Below the pieces are notes generated by a model, which had not been told where the DNA came from, did not search any database, and saw nothing but the letters and a program-made list of their open reading frames with translations. Of a stretch of 64,000 nucleotides of DNA, positions 37,964 through 49,298 are shown one piece after another. Origin of the DNA: Gossypium raimondii. Lineage: Eukaryota > Streptophyta > Magnoliopsida > Malvales > Malvaceae. A program made the translations under genes and the position numbers. Location of the stretch: the NCBI RefSeq assembly GCF_025698545.1, contig NC_068569.1, positions 16,926,001 through 16,990,000 of the forward strand. The letters are read 5' to 3'. Numbering within the stretch: the stretch's first letter is position 1; each line of letters starts with the position of its first letter.

Positions 37964-38188
37964 TCAGCGGTTGTGAAGTGGAGCTAAAGCGTTTGGAATT
38001 TCCCTCTTGCTTGAATAGAATACATCAAAGGAATGCCTAAAACGTTGGTGGTGCTGCTGTTTGACCTTCACAGGTTGCTTGTGTTTATCATGTGGTGGAT
38101 TATGACCCTTCATGCCAACAACGATTGGCTCTTCCTTCTGATACCCTGAGACTGACACGAACACAGAGAGTACCAATATTCTCATCAT
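37964..38188 (-). CDS. CLE-like peptide precursor with divergent CLE motif, 5' edge at an LTR
   Basis: This is a 74-residue frame starting with two adjacent ATG codons and ending in TGA. A short hydrophobic N-terminus (ILVLSVFVSVSG) could act as a signal peptide. A basic, histidine-rich middle follows, and the protein ends in FYSSKREIPNALAPLHNR. The last 13 residues fit the CLE dodecapeptide R-x-V/I-P-x-G-P-x-P-L-H-N plus Arg. Pro4, Pro9, His11 and Asn12 are kept, but Gly6 and Pro7 are replaced by Ala and Leu. The SSKR-x-V/I-P-N context recalls the CLE25/26 group. CLE peptides are secreted ligands of CLAVATA1/BAM/PXY-type receptor kinases. The first ATG is 3 bp from the start of an LTR (38192), so the original promoter and perhaps part of the signal peptide are missing. 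It may be a pseudogene or a neo-regulated gene. Confidence 0.65.
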   Translation of the reverse strand: MMRILVLSVFVSVSGYQKEEPIVVGMKGHNPPHDKHKQPVKVKQQHHQRFRHSFDVFYSSKREIPNALAPLHNR

Positions 38189-38191
38189 TAG

Positions 38192-39685
38192 TGTAACACC
38201 CCTAACCCGTAACCGTCGTCGGAATAGGGTTACGAAGCATTACTAGAGTTTACATATTAGATCTATCAAAAAATTTAAAACATTTAATTCATATCATTAA
38301 TCACAGCAAAATCAATCAATAGCATACATATTATCCCTTATACGAGCCCTCGAGACCCTAAAAACATATTAGAAACAAATTAGGACTAAATATAAAACAT
38401 ATAGAAATTTCAGGGAAAAGATGAAAATTTACAAACTACATGGGTCATACGGCCGTGTGGCTAGGCCATGTGACTCACACGGCCAAGAGACACACCCGTG
38501 TCTTAGGCCGTGTAGGCATTCGAAATAAGGACACACGGCCGTGTCCCACCCCATGTTCGTGCCCATGTAACTCATTGACTTGGGTCACATGGCCAAACCA
38601 CACGCTCATGTGTCAGGCCGTGTACCATTCAAATAACCTCACATGCTCATGTGTCAGGCTGTGTGCTAGGTTGTGTAAAACTTGACTTGCAACCCTTTGA
38701 AAACTACAAGGGACACATGGTTGTGTTACCCGGCCGTGTGTCACACACGGCTGAGATGCACGCCCATGTCTTTGCCCATGTGGATGAAAATAGGCTATTT
38801 TACAAGCCATAATTCTCACCATTTTCAACATGTACCGATAATCCCTTTTGCACATATACCTAAGCCCTTAAAAAACACCAAAACCATGCATAATCAAGCC
38901 AAATACATATGCCATAATAACATCCAACCAATATGCCCAAAGGCACCTCAAATGACAACATTAAAACATGTATAACCATGTATTCAATTTGACCAAAATA
39001 ATTGATTAACTTCTAACTAAGTTTGCATCATTACACAACATGTAAATCACTTACCAAAACATACCATTTGGTACCAACTGTACCATATAATTATTAGTAT
39101 CAAAATACATATATGCTTATTATGGCAAAATACCAATTCATAGGTTATATGTCATATCTAATATGCACATTTTGGTTTTATTTAATTTAATTTAATAATC
39201 AAATTACATTTTTACTTTTATCTAACTTTAAAAATTACACTAATGTCAAGCCATGCACATCCGCTATCACCTTTAATAGTCTATTTACTATATAAAGACT
39301 TACACATTAAAGTTCTATAGCTATTTAATACCTTTAGCTTATAGAACACAATTTTTACACTTTACGCGATTTAATATTTTTGCTTAATTAACTATTGAAA
39401 CGATAAAATTTTCTAACAAAAATTTAATATCATCTTAATTACACTTTGTAAATATTTATAAAAATATTTACGGCTCGATTTATAGAAACGAGGTCTCGAT
39501 ACCTCATTTTCTAAAACTACTTGAACTTAATAAATCATTTATACAACAAAAATCACCATATCAAAAACCTTTTTAAAATCACAATTAACTCGTAAATATT
39601 AAATATAATATTTACAAATTTACTTGTCGAATTTGGTGGCCCTAAAACTACTGCTTTCGAGGCCACTGAAAAATGGGCTGTTACA
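38192..39685 (-). mobile_element. Partial or solo LTR, Gypsy type, minus orientation
   Basis: It starts TGTAACACCCCTAACCCGTA and ends AATGGGCTGTTACA (1494 bp), with CCGTGTG-type arrays and the same 3' block (GGTCTCGATACCTCATTTT) as the LTR at 58071-61484. The flanks are ATTAG on the left and GGAGA on the right, so there is no target duplication. At 1.5 kb it is less than half the length of its relatives, which implies an internal deletion or inter-element recombination. Confidence 0.75.
38443..38785. repeat. CACACGGCCGTGTG-type palindromic repeat array
   Basis: Around ten degenerate palindromes including ACACGGCCGTGTCCC and ACGGCCGTGTGGCTAGG, irregularly spaced. It is the same array type as at 25060-25415. 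Open frames across it on both strands are repeat translation. Confidence 0.75.
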
Positions 39686-39689
39686 GGAG

Positions 39690-41980
39690 ACGGTTGAAAG
39701 TGCTGCATGTTGTATTTGCCTTGAGTGAAATATATCCTGGTTTCTTTTTTCTTCTTCTTAGCGTGGGAGAAAAAAAGAGAGAAAAAGAGATTTAAGATCT
39801 TACAGCATATGATCGATCAAAGAAAGAAAATGGGATGTCGAATGATGACGAGGATTGGAGTGAAAACTGAAAAAGCAGAAAAAAGAGATGGTAGTTTTGT
39901 GTGAGACGTATACCCTGCAAACATGGGACGCATCTCGCGAAGAAGAACACTTCTGTTTTTTTGTGTACAGTAGAATATGCTTTTGCGTGCTTTCCTAGAA
40001 TCTTTTTTCTTCCTATTATGGAATTCAGTCCCTAAAATAGGGGGGAGTTCCACCTCCAATTTATGGAATTTGATAACTGATAGTTCTTTGGTATACAAAT
40101 CTTGGCTCTTATGATTTTACCCTGTGTGTGGATTTTTTTTTATTTTGTCTGCTTTGGAAAGTAGTGAAGTAGCTATTAGCCATGCCATTCTTCCATATGG
40201 ATAGGATAGAACCTTTTCCTTACACATGCAAAAGCACGTTTCATGTCCAGGCAAATGCCAAAAGTAATTTTTTTTAAATAAATAAAAAATTTAGAATACA
40301 TATCCGAAATTCAACCAAGTTTTAGATAGTGTAGCTTATAGTTTAGAATAGTGCACAAACAAACTGTTGAATCGCGATGAGACCAGCAGAGGAACTTGCG
40401 CGACAAACTTTTGACAAGGTAGCGGGGAGAGTCAGAATTTACGATATCCACTCAATTTAAAATTTGACCTATCCCTTTAAAATTTAATTCTCTTTTTAAT
40501 AAAATCATTAAATTAAATAAAATAACCAATGAATAATTAAGGGAAACCATCCAACGTAACTCATAATTGGGCCCGACTGTTCAACTTAGATGAACCATGT
40601 CCATACGGGCATTTGGGCCAGTACAATTATGCATTCGTTGAAAATAGGAATATCAATACTAAGACGTCTGCTTACGTTTTTGACTGGAAATTCTAAGTAT
40701 TAACGTTGAGCGGGGGAAATGTAAAGCTAAAATTTCACCCAACACAAGGCCTTGTTTCATTAGCCCAGCAGCCCCCATTCTTCAGATTTGCGCCATACAA
40801 AAATAAAAGCATTTGTAGCCTAGTTATGTGTTGTTGAACTATGACAGAAAAGGCTGAATTCCGGTCCTGCTTTTAGGCTTCAAAATCGAGTGGTTCATTG
40901 AGGGGAGAGAGTTTCAGGAAGTGATGGATGATGCATTAGGGAACCATCCCATCAGTCTTTTGATGAATTAAGTTGGGTGTTTGGTACTTTGGCGCATTCC
41001 ATTTTGAGAGAAACACCACATGCAATAATGTCAGACCCTTTCACCCACTAACTTATTGCTTTTTTGTTTAGGATAAGGTGCCGATGGGGACGACAGCCCC
41101 TCCGCTTCAACGTCATTACCCTGACTCATCAATCCACTAATCTTCCCTTTCCATCACTACCAAGCTTCATCTTCAAGAGTCGGCAACAACTTACCACCTA
41201 ATCAGGGATTGCCATCACACACACTTTAACCTGTTAGTTCAGATATAATTCCCTGTCTCAGTGCAACAAAACAGCAAGATTCTTTGTACCTACGAAGCTG
41301 CCAACTTCATTTCAGGATTTTTTTTTTTTCTTATGGGTTCCTCGGTCGATGGAGGAACACAACTGGGGAGAGTATAGGTAGCGGGGAAACTAAACATGAA
41401 AATTATCATCAATTCTTCTATTTTCATCCTCGTACCATATTTTATACTTATTTTGTATCAAAACTTTCTAAATTTCAAGCATCATATATTTAATTTACAT
41501 GTAAGATAAATTCAAGTTAGGTCACCCTCTATCCAAGTCATATGTCATATAGGATGCCACACTGTTAATGAAGTTGTGGTCAATGCACTTGCCTATATAA
41601 ATATCCAACTTAAAAGTTAAAACGACTCTTTGCCATATGGAAAACAACTACGTATTCCATTGGCATTACCCTCCAGTTCACCCATGAGTTGAGGGAATGT
41701 CGAATTAATGTTTCTTTATGGAACGACAAAGAACGTGGAAATCTATATAGGATCAGCCCCCACCTGAGATGTTGCAACTATCAAGCCTCGTGAAAAGGAG
41801 ACCAAACAGTGTTCACTCATTTCATGGCATTTGGTGTATGGTTTTACTGCAAGTTGACATGTATGAACTACTTTTGGTACTTAAATCAGCAGGAGAACAT
41901 ATAACCTTGACGATAAGTATATATAGTACGGTGTTTTGAGCATCAATATCTATCAATCTGTAACCTTGCTGCAGAAAATC
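39690..41980. other. Intergenic DNA
   Basis: No gene could be supported. The minus-strand frame at 39817-40098 and the plus-strand frame at 41284-41493 show no domain or signal peptide. GAGA-rich and poly-T runs occur near 39740-39790. A TATATATAG at about 41919 may be the TATA box of the next gene. Confidence 0.5.
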
Positions 41981-41988
41981 AAACCAAA

Positions 41989-42204
41989 ATGAGAGCTTGG
42001 TACTTAATTGGCGCCTTGAGTGTACTCATCCAAGCACTGTTTTCACCAAAGAACATTGTTGCTGGACAATGTCTTCGTCATATAATGCTACCATCAGAAA
42101 GCACTATCAATAGAGAGTGCTGTTGTGAGGGAGCATCATGGCCAGATATTATTGGTACTACTAGAAAGCACTGTCAATATCACCAGGGAATGCCGCTGTC
42201 GTGA
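41989..42204 (+). CDS. Possible small cysteine-rich secreted protein
   Basis: A 71-residue frame starts with a clear signal peptide (MRAWYLIGALSVLIQALFSP, cleavage near NIVAG-Q). The mature part has five cysteines, including a CCC run in INRECCCEG and a later RKHCQY. TATATATAG lies about 70 bp upstream of the ATG. I do not recognise the family. The DNA after the CCC motif repeats it: ACTAGAAAGCACTGTCAATA at about 42159 resembles CAGAAAGCACTATCAATAGA at about 42096, but in another frame, where ESTVN and REC-C reappear. So the gene may have an unrecognised intron, or be a decayed tandem duplicate. Treat it as a candidate only. Confidence 0.4.
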   Translation: MRAWYLIGALSVLIQALFSPKNIVAGQCLRHIMLPSESTINRECCCEGASWPDIIGTTRKHCQYHQGMPLS

Positions 42205-42760
42205 AACGCTATTATGTCCAATCAAATTATACCTGTACGACACATTAATAGCCAAAAGCAAGCATCTGGTCAATAAAAAGTTATGGATTGACTGTTGATA
42301 GGCTAGTTTAGCTAGTGTGAACAGCTGATAACTCGCTGAATGAACTTTTGCTTTTAAACATAACCTGGCATTGGAATCTTTTGACAAGAGTAACACATAT
42401 ATCATGGCAGGCAATTCGTATAATTTTTGAAGATTATGATATGACTGTGTCGAAATTGTTGTTGCACCACATTGATTCTTGAATTGCTAGGAATCCAAGT
42501 GCGATGAAAAGATATAAACAGAAAAGGTTTTCCTGGGGAAAAAAAGGTGACAAGACATGAACAGTGCCCCAAGAGTACTCGAAATAAATGGATCCATTCA
42601 CTGAGAAACGTGATAAAGTTGCGAAACATCTCTGTTGCCACTTCTTTTTCCTTTACATATCTGCTTACATATTGTAGGGCGTTCCGCGATGATCCTATAG
42701 TTTCGTTAATCTTAAAAAGCTTTTAAGACCTTCCAGGTTTCAACTCGAGGGGTGGCAGAA

Positions 42761-43288
42761 ATGAAAAGCAATCATCAAATGGATGAAAGACAGGATGAAG
42801 GCGTCGACGGAGACAATTCAACAGAGTGGCTTAACTTGAGTCTCGGTAGGCACGGAGATATTGTTGCACCAAAGAGTGGTTTCCAATCAAAATATGTTCC
42901 CAACAAGGTCTTCTCTTGCAACTTCTGCAGGAGGAAGTTCTGCAGTTCACAAGCACTCGGTGGCCACCAGAACGCCCACAAACGGGAGAGGGGAGTAGTT
43001 AGACGGTATCAGTCGGAGAGACTGATAGCAAGGGTGGGTTTGCCTGTAAATAGGCCAATGTCCCGATCACTTGGTGTTCATCCCCATTCACTTGTGCGCC
43101 AACTGAACACAGCTTGGAGACCTGTGGTTGCAAGATTCAATGACTCCAACAAAGAGATTGTGGGGGCATGGACTGGATCCATTGACAGAGATACAAGTTT
43201 GAACTGGCCAGGAAGTTATCATGTGGACTCGCAATCCTTGAAATCACCAGAAGAGCTGCTAAAAATCGACTTGGACCTCCGGTTATAA
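42761..43288 (+). CDS. C2H2 zinc-finger protein, single QALGGH finger with EAR motif (ZFP-type repressor)
   Basis: This is a complete 175-residue single-exon protein. The start is ATG 42761; the in-frame GTG at 42752 is not a plant start. The N-terminus carries an LNLSLG motif (about residues 24-29). The finger FSCNFCRRKFCSSQALGGHQ (about 51-70) has Cys53, Cys56, His69 and, just beyond, His73, with the plant-specific QALGGH helix. The protein ends in DLDLRL, an EAR motif that recruits TOPLESS-type co-repressors. This layout is that of plant single-finger C1-1i regulators (ZFP1-ZFP7-like, relatives of SUPERMAN and KNUCKLES), nuclear factors in trichome, hormone and light responses. A basic RERGVVRRYQSERL region after the finger may assist DNA binding or nuclear import. 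Exact orthology is not resolved. Confidence 0.92.
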   Translation: MKSNHQMDERQDEGVDGDNSTEWLNLSLGRHGDIVAPKSGFQSKYVPNKVFSCNFCRRKFCSSQALGGHQNAHKRERGVVRRYQSERLIARVGLPVNRPMSRSLGVHPHSLVRQLNTAWRPVVARFNDSNKEIVGAWTGSIDRDTSLNWPGSYHVDSQSLKSPEELLKIDLDLRL

Positions 43289-43289
43289 T

Positions 43290-44316
43290 CTCCTTCCATA
43301 AATTAAATGAAATGTTCTGTAATGCCTATTTCATGAGGTTTCTAGTGCACTTTTAACAATCAAAAACTTTATGTTTCGATCACTTCCAAAGCACATATAT
43401 GTTCATTTTATCGATATTGCACGGATGAACGAAATTCCAAAGCACAGATCACTTCTTGCAAAAGAAAGTTTTGCGTTAATAGCAGTATAACTGGCTTGGT
43501 AAGAAGCATAATTCTGACTTCAGAGCATGAACGCCCTACTCCAATATCCAACCCAAGAAGCATAACCTTTCTTATGTGCGAACCGGTTGAAAACGACAGA
43601 TTATCACTTCAGAACAGCTATCCATAAAAGAACTTGCAATTTTTTTCCCTAACCCTATGCCAGGAGATCCACGGGGGGGATGGAATTGAGAAATATAAAA
43701 CTGATTGGCTTGACATTTATCAAACAGAAAGCAAAGGGATAACAATTTAAGATCCAAGTTTGGTTATATAGAAACAACCCAAATCCAAAATGAAGTTTCA
43801 GTACAACAATAACAATCACAAGTCTTGAACATCTCAACAAATTGTTATACCAGAACTAGATCTGATAACTTATCAATTAGATGAAAACCGGACATATAGT
43901 TAATTTTAGAGAAAGGGTAAATGTAGATTTATTGCTTCCAGAGAATGACATCCATTTATCAACAAAACAGTTTCACATAATTCAGTTAACCACAAAGCTT
44001 GGAGATTGACTCTTCAACTTTTCAAAAGCAGTAGAAGCCAAAAGAAATACTTACAATCTGTCAATCAACATGTTTCAATATTGATTTCTATGAATCATTA
44101 ACATACTAAAGTCCTGCTCATGTGAGAAAACGTTTGCCAAGTTAGTATCACTACCAACAATCGCTTACATCATAGATGCCACACCCATAGAGAGTTCTTC
44201 AACCAATAAAAAATTAGCAAGCTCAAGTGCCAGTCCCTTTTAAGTTCAAATATTCTTTTCACCCACATTCAGGCCTTCTATAGAAGTTACACATCAGAAA
44301 TAGCATATGTCAAACT
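43290..44316. other. Intergenic DNA, including 3' UTRs
   Basis: The space between two convergent genes holds the 3' UTR of the zinc-finger gene and probably that of cyclin A3. No other coding region; small frames on the minus strand (43572-43840) lack domains. Confidence 0.5.
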
Positions 44317-46400
44317 CTAACAGCTTTGAACATCTTCAACATATGAAACATCAACTTCTTGAACATCTTCAAAATAAGAAGCTGGAATCTCTGGAGAAGC
44401 AGGCATGGTTGCCACACATTTGAACTGCTCCCAACGAAATCAACGTTATTTCAATAAGACTACCACATGACAAGATAAATGATTATTGTATCAATGCATA
44501 GTATTTAGTGTACATACCTTATGCTGCTTGTATTTTTCTCTAACTGCTTGAAGTGCACCTCCTCTTCTACTCAAATATAAGTCATGTATGATAAGGACAC
44601 ATTCTTTTAGATCAGAGGCTTTGTAGCCCGAGTACTCTTGCACAGCAGAGCTCTGCAAGACACAAATGGTAAGTAAAAATTCACCACCTATGGACAAATC
44701 AACACCTAAAATGGCATGAAAGAAGAAACTCTTACCCAAGGATGCATCTTAGGTTGAATTATGAATCTTGCAAGGAATATAACAGAAGCAGCAACCATTG
44801 ATGGTAAAAACTTTACACAGCCATAGTCCAACAAACTCAACTCTGCAAGGTAACATCCAAGGCATTCTAGCTGCAAGCTGGAATCCTGAGGAAGATCAAA
44901 AGAAATTATACAGTCAATAACAGATATTAACAACTTTGACTTAACAAATGCAAAAAAATAAAAACAAAGACATTTTTCTTACTTTGTAATCCTCTTGTGC
45001 AACCCTGGTAAATCTCCTGAAAAACATCAGAGAAAACAAAAACCAGAAGCAAAGCATTAAGTTTCTGGTGATTGGCATTACTTGATATGTATTGTCAACA
45101 TAAATCCACATCCTAAAACATTCTTACCTCAGAAATGTTTTAACAGTAGGATTGCCCAATTCAAACTTCAAGGACTTGAGTATATCAGCCTCCATTTTCA
45201 CCATCTTCAAATTGAGGCAATAACTTTCAGGCAATGAATCATGCAATGTACTATACATACGGAAAGTGAAAAGGGTAAATGTAGTCAAGTATAAAGAAGG
45301 AAAAATAATACCTCATCTTTCCTGTATGTATTATCTGTTATATAGCAAAAATCTTCCACATTTGGAGGGTTGATTTCTTCGTACTTTCTACTTGAAAAAA
45401 CCACGGAAAAAGAGCAAAAAGTGAGTACAACATATCCCACAATTTCAAATAAAGAAAAAACACCAATTACCAAAGAAGTCAAAAGCTTACGACGCAATCA
45501 GCATTGAAGATACACCCAACAACTGAAGCCTTTGCCTGTTGAGAGCATTTAAAGACAGGTATCTATCGATGTAGGAAACTGTTATATATAAAGTATCCGA
45601 AACAAGCTTGTATTCATCTGCAACTTCCACCAACCAATCCACCAAAATCCCTCTCATATTTGTACTTACATCCTTCTGTACCTTCTCGATATAATCAGGT
45701 AAAGGTCTTCTCTTCGGATCCGCCTAATATTAATTGCATCACCCAAAAAAAGTCCTTTAGTGAACTGATCGGAGAAGCTTAAATGTAACAGACTGACTAC
45801 CAATATATCCCTAACCTATTGCCAACGTTAACATCTTATTCAAACTCAAATTTCCTATTTTAGTTACTATGGTCAGAGTAAAGCAATATCCCAGATCAAA
45901 GCCCGTGAAGTTTTAAATAATGGCTAAGGGCAAACAGAATTTTTTTTTTCAATCTAAAAAGGTTTGTTGCTTAAGACACTATAAATTTGGGATACCTTAA
46001 GAAGACCATGTTTAAAAAATAGTGAATGAGAGAGGAAAAATACCTCCATTTGGCGAAGATATTCATAGATATCAGATACGTAATACCCACACATTTGTGG
46101 GTCAACAGATTTAGCATCGATATCCACCGGTTTATCAACTGACACCTCATCTGTTTTCACCTCCAAAGTCGGCTTTGCGACTTCCGTCTTTGATTTCAGC
46201 TTCCCTTTAGCTTGCTTCTTTTTGTTTTCCTTCCCCTGAACTTTATTCGCAGAGACAGCGACATTGGACAAGTTGGAAAGGTCCCCCAAGACAACCCTTT
46301 TCTTGTTCATGACTCTCCCTTCGATCAATCCCGCCGACTCGGCAGCTCGCTTCCTGGCCGCGGCCCTTGTCACTCTCACACAGTTCTCCTGATCCGCCAT
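44317..46400 (-). CDS. A-type cyclin, CYCA3 group
   Basis: Eight exons can be placed with GT-AG borders: 46400-46044, 45723-45491, 45387-45312, 45204-45128, 45016-44983, 44885-44736, 44652-44518 and 44424-44317. Frames join throughout to 389 residues. The N-terminus has RxT-type and basic segments ([12 protein letters not shown]) and [19 protein letters not shown]. The cyclin box follows with [12 protein letters not shown] from about residue 142, the A-cyclin form of the CDK-binding helix, then KYEEINPP, and the second cyclin fold with [14 protein letters not shown]. The C-terminus is acidic. The short N-terminus without a long destruction-box region places it with CYCA3 (A3;4-like), which pairs with A-type CDKs in G1/S and meristem proliferation. 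A GTG codon in frame at 46412 is not used; ATG at 46400 fits the family. Confidence 0.93.
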
Positions 46401-47025
46401 TGCCTCGCTCACTCTTCAGCCAACCTGTTGCAGTTGCAGAGAGAAAGAAAGAAAGAGGACGTGGGGAAGACTTGGAAACGAAGAGAAGAGAGAGATGGGG
46501 TTGAAGTGAGGGAAAGAGAGGGAGGGGAATAAAAGGAGTAAAAATGAGAAGCGGCATTTGGGATTTTGTTTTCAAAACTTGGGGGGGGGGGGTTGGCGGC
46601 ATTTGGTAATAAAACCCACCGCTCAGTTTTTAAGTTGTTTTGAGTTTGGGGATTTGTTTTTTGCGGGCTTTCTCTATGTTTTAATTTTTAAATGATTTTC
46701 CTTTTTTGGGTTCTGAAATTTGAAAACAAAGGAGGAGAATCGTACCACCGCGGGTGTTTTACTTTCAAGTTTCCAGTTGTTCTTAATCTCTCTTAGAAGG
46801 CCTAAAGTATAAAGCCCAACCCGATTCAATGCACTTCAAAGGCTGGCCTGTAAGTTTTATAATTGGTTTACATTTTATTTTTGAAGAAGTTTTAATGCCA
46901 TGGTACAAGTCTTATAAATTTAACATTTTTTTAACAAACTCAAATATCATTAATTAAACGCTTCAAGCAAATAACAGATCAAAACCCATACACCCACTTT
47001 TATATGCTCCACTCTCTTCCGAGTA
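46401..47025. other. Promoter side of cyclin A3 and intergenic DNA
   Basis: A purine-rich GAAAGAAAGAAAGAGG run (about 46441-46456), read as CT-rich on the gene strand, is probably the 5' UTR. A run of ten G lies near 46582-46591. No gene could be supported; the frames at 46212-46602 are antisense shadows. Confidence 0.5.
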
Positions 47026-47820
47026 ACAGTTAAATCAACATGACTAATAGATGATAAAAACTTTAATGGAATACAGACGCCCTCGCTACGCAATGAGCCA
47101 TCTTATTAGCTTCCTGTTTTATCCAACTAAAAGACAAGTTGGTAATTTTGGATTAAAGAAACAGATAATCCTAGGCCAACAATTCAAATCCAAACAAATC
47201 AGTTCGATTTTCCTTAAGCGCATTAACCGCAATTTTACAACCTAACTCAACAATCAGATCATCAATGTTATGCTTACAAAGCCATTTCAACACTTCATGG
47301 ATAGCACTTATCTCGGCTATACGAGGGTTCCTTACTACAGCAAGGTGGCTCAATAAACTTCGCAGCAACTGACTACCATGGTCTCACACTACCGTGTTAG
47401 GGATCGGCCCGATTAAGCAACAAGTAACAAAAATAGCGGAATAAATTGAGAAATTGAACACACAAATTTAACGTGGAAAAATCCCTCCAAAGAGGATAAA
47501 AAACCACGGGTAAAGATAATTTTACTATAATGGCAAAAGAACGAAGAGCACAAAAGATGGTGATAAAACTAAACCCCAAACCCCGAAAACAAAGAACCCT
47601 CAAAACATAAACACAAAATTCTCCAAATGTGTTATGAGTTCTAATCTCTAAATGGGGTGTTTTTTCTAAGGTTGTAAAAGAGCCTATTTATAGGATAAAT
47701 TCATATGTCAAATAATAATAAAATAATCTAAACTAATCAATATTTGATTGAAACAAATAAACAGAGTTTAACTAGAAGATTATTTCTCAAATTTGACTGA
47801 AAATAGGAGTCATACTTAAC

Positions 47821-48600
47821 AAATCTCCACATTGACTCATATTTCTACAACGTCATCTTTGCCAAAGCCCGCCACGAGCCTATCTTGAACTATGCAGGAA
47901 ATTAACTGAGTCGAATCTGTGCTTAGAAATTGTAAGACTTCTAGCCTTCGACTTGTACACTGCCAAATCAAAACTAACCCGGGTCTGATTTTCACGAACA
48001 CAGTGCCCTAACTTTTCAAAACCTGCATCCAAAAGAGATTCTCTCTTCAACGAAACAGTCATACATTTTTTCCTCCTATGACCAAGTTGCCTTCGCTCCA
48101 AACGAGTTGACTTCAACTCTGTAACGGACGAGGGACGTTCAATTTCACCGGTCACTGTAGAACCTTCCAAAATATAAAGACTGCCAGTTCTTTTACCTTT
48201 TAACAAAACGAGAGCTCCACGAGATACTTTAATGTTGCTTGACTCGATGTTGATTCTGCATCCTTTTAAGTCTAAAATACTAAATGAGATGAGATTCTTT
48301 TGTAAATCAGGTACATACCTGACATCTGAGAGTGTCCTAATCGTCCCATCGTGTATCCTAATTTTAACAATACCAATACCAATTACCTTACTAGATGAAT
48401 CGTTTCACATGCGCACAACTCTACCTTCAACCGAACTGTATGTGGAGAACCATTCTCTATTGGGACACATGTGGAAAGAACATCCCGAATCTAGGATCCA
48501 CTCGGACGTGAACTTGGAGTTAACGCTCGTAGACACTAACAAGAAATTATCACAGCTTTCATCGATCAAATTAGCACCAGCTACATCTTCCTCGTTACTC
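47821..48600 (-). pseudogene. Copia protease and pre-integrase region, truncated
   Basis: The minus-strand frames carry the area after gag: a degenerate Asp-protease neighbourhood (about 48520-48230) and a pre-integrase type segment (KGKRTGSLYILEGSTVTG, about 48200-48145). Integrase and reverse transcriptase do not follow; the frame runs on to the 3' LTR through unrelated basic sequence. Frames shift between the parts. It is the deletion derivative's remaining pol sequence. Confidence 0.6.
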
Positions 48601-48617
48601 TCAGCAGCTCTTTTATT

Positions 48618-49298
48618 TCACAGTTTATAACAATCTGCTTTGACGTGACCTAACTTTTTACAATAGCGACATCTTTTGTCTCGTTTCTTTGATGCCATCA
48701 AAACAGAAGCTTGCATATCTACTTTGCTATCCAAATGAAGCTCATTTTCGAGTTTGTCTCTACTCAACAAATGACCCTTCACATCTTCGAACGAAAGTTT
48801 GTCTATGCCATAAATCAGGTTCTCCCTGAAAGGCTTGTATGAAGGGGGTAAAGAGCACAATAATAGCATAGCTTGATCTTCATCATCAATATGAACCTCA
48901 ACGTTCTTTAAATCATTTAAAAGAGTAATGAATTGACTGATGTGATCTCTAAGAAGCTCACATTCGTTCATGCGAAACGTAAATAGACGTTGTTTCAACA
49001 CTAAACGATTAGCTAGAGACTTAGTCGCATAAAGAGTTTCTAACCTTTTCCACAAGGCGGATGAGGTCTTCTCCATCAATACCTCCTGCAATACCGTATT
49101 CGCGAGGCACAACTGGATTGCAAACAAGGCATTTTCATCTAGCTCTTCCCATTATGTTTTATTTAGATTCTCAAGCTTTTTCCAAGTAACAACCTTTTTC
49201 AAACCGGATTGAACTAGAATTGCCATCATCTGAACTTGTCACAAATTGAAATTTGTCTCACTATCGAACTTCTCAATTTCAAACCTTATTGCTGCCAT
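48618..49298 (-). pseudogene. Copia gag (UBN2 type, CCHC zinc knuckle)
   Basis: Gag would start at ATG 49296-49298, right after the primer-binding site. From 49127 to 48618 it reads openly through the UBN2 capsid-like region (ALWKRLETLYATKSLANRLV, then FITLLNDLKNVEVHIDDEDQ and LLCSLPPSYKPFRENL). It ends in a zinc knuckle CRYCKKLGHVKADC of the CX2CX4HX4C form. Two in-frame stops lie between the ATG and 49127 (near 49239 and 49152), so the copy cannot make full-length gag without readthrough. Confidence 0.85.

Noticed and set aside
39817..40098. 93-residue minus-strand frame upstream of the CLE-side LTR as a displaced 5' exon of the CLE gene
   Set aside because: No signal peptide and no splice sites linking it to 38188; no similarity to CLE precursors.
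42752..42760. Three-codon N-terminal extension of the zinc-finger protein
   Set aside because: It starts with GTG; the first ATG is 42761.
46212..46602. Frames around the first cyclin exon, including a GTG start 12 bp upstream of the ATG
   Set aside because: Antisense or 5' UTR shadows; plant nuclear genes use the ATG at 46400.
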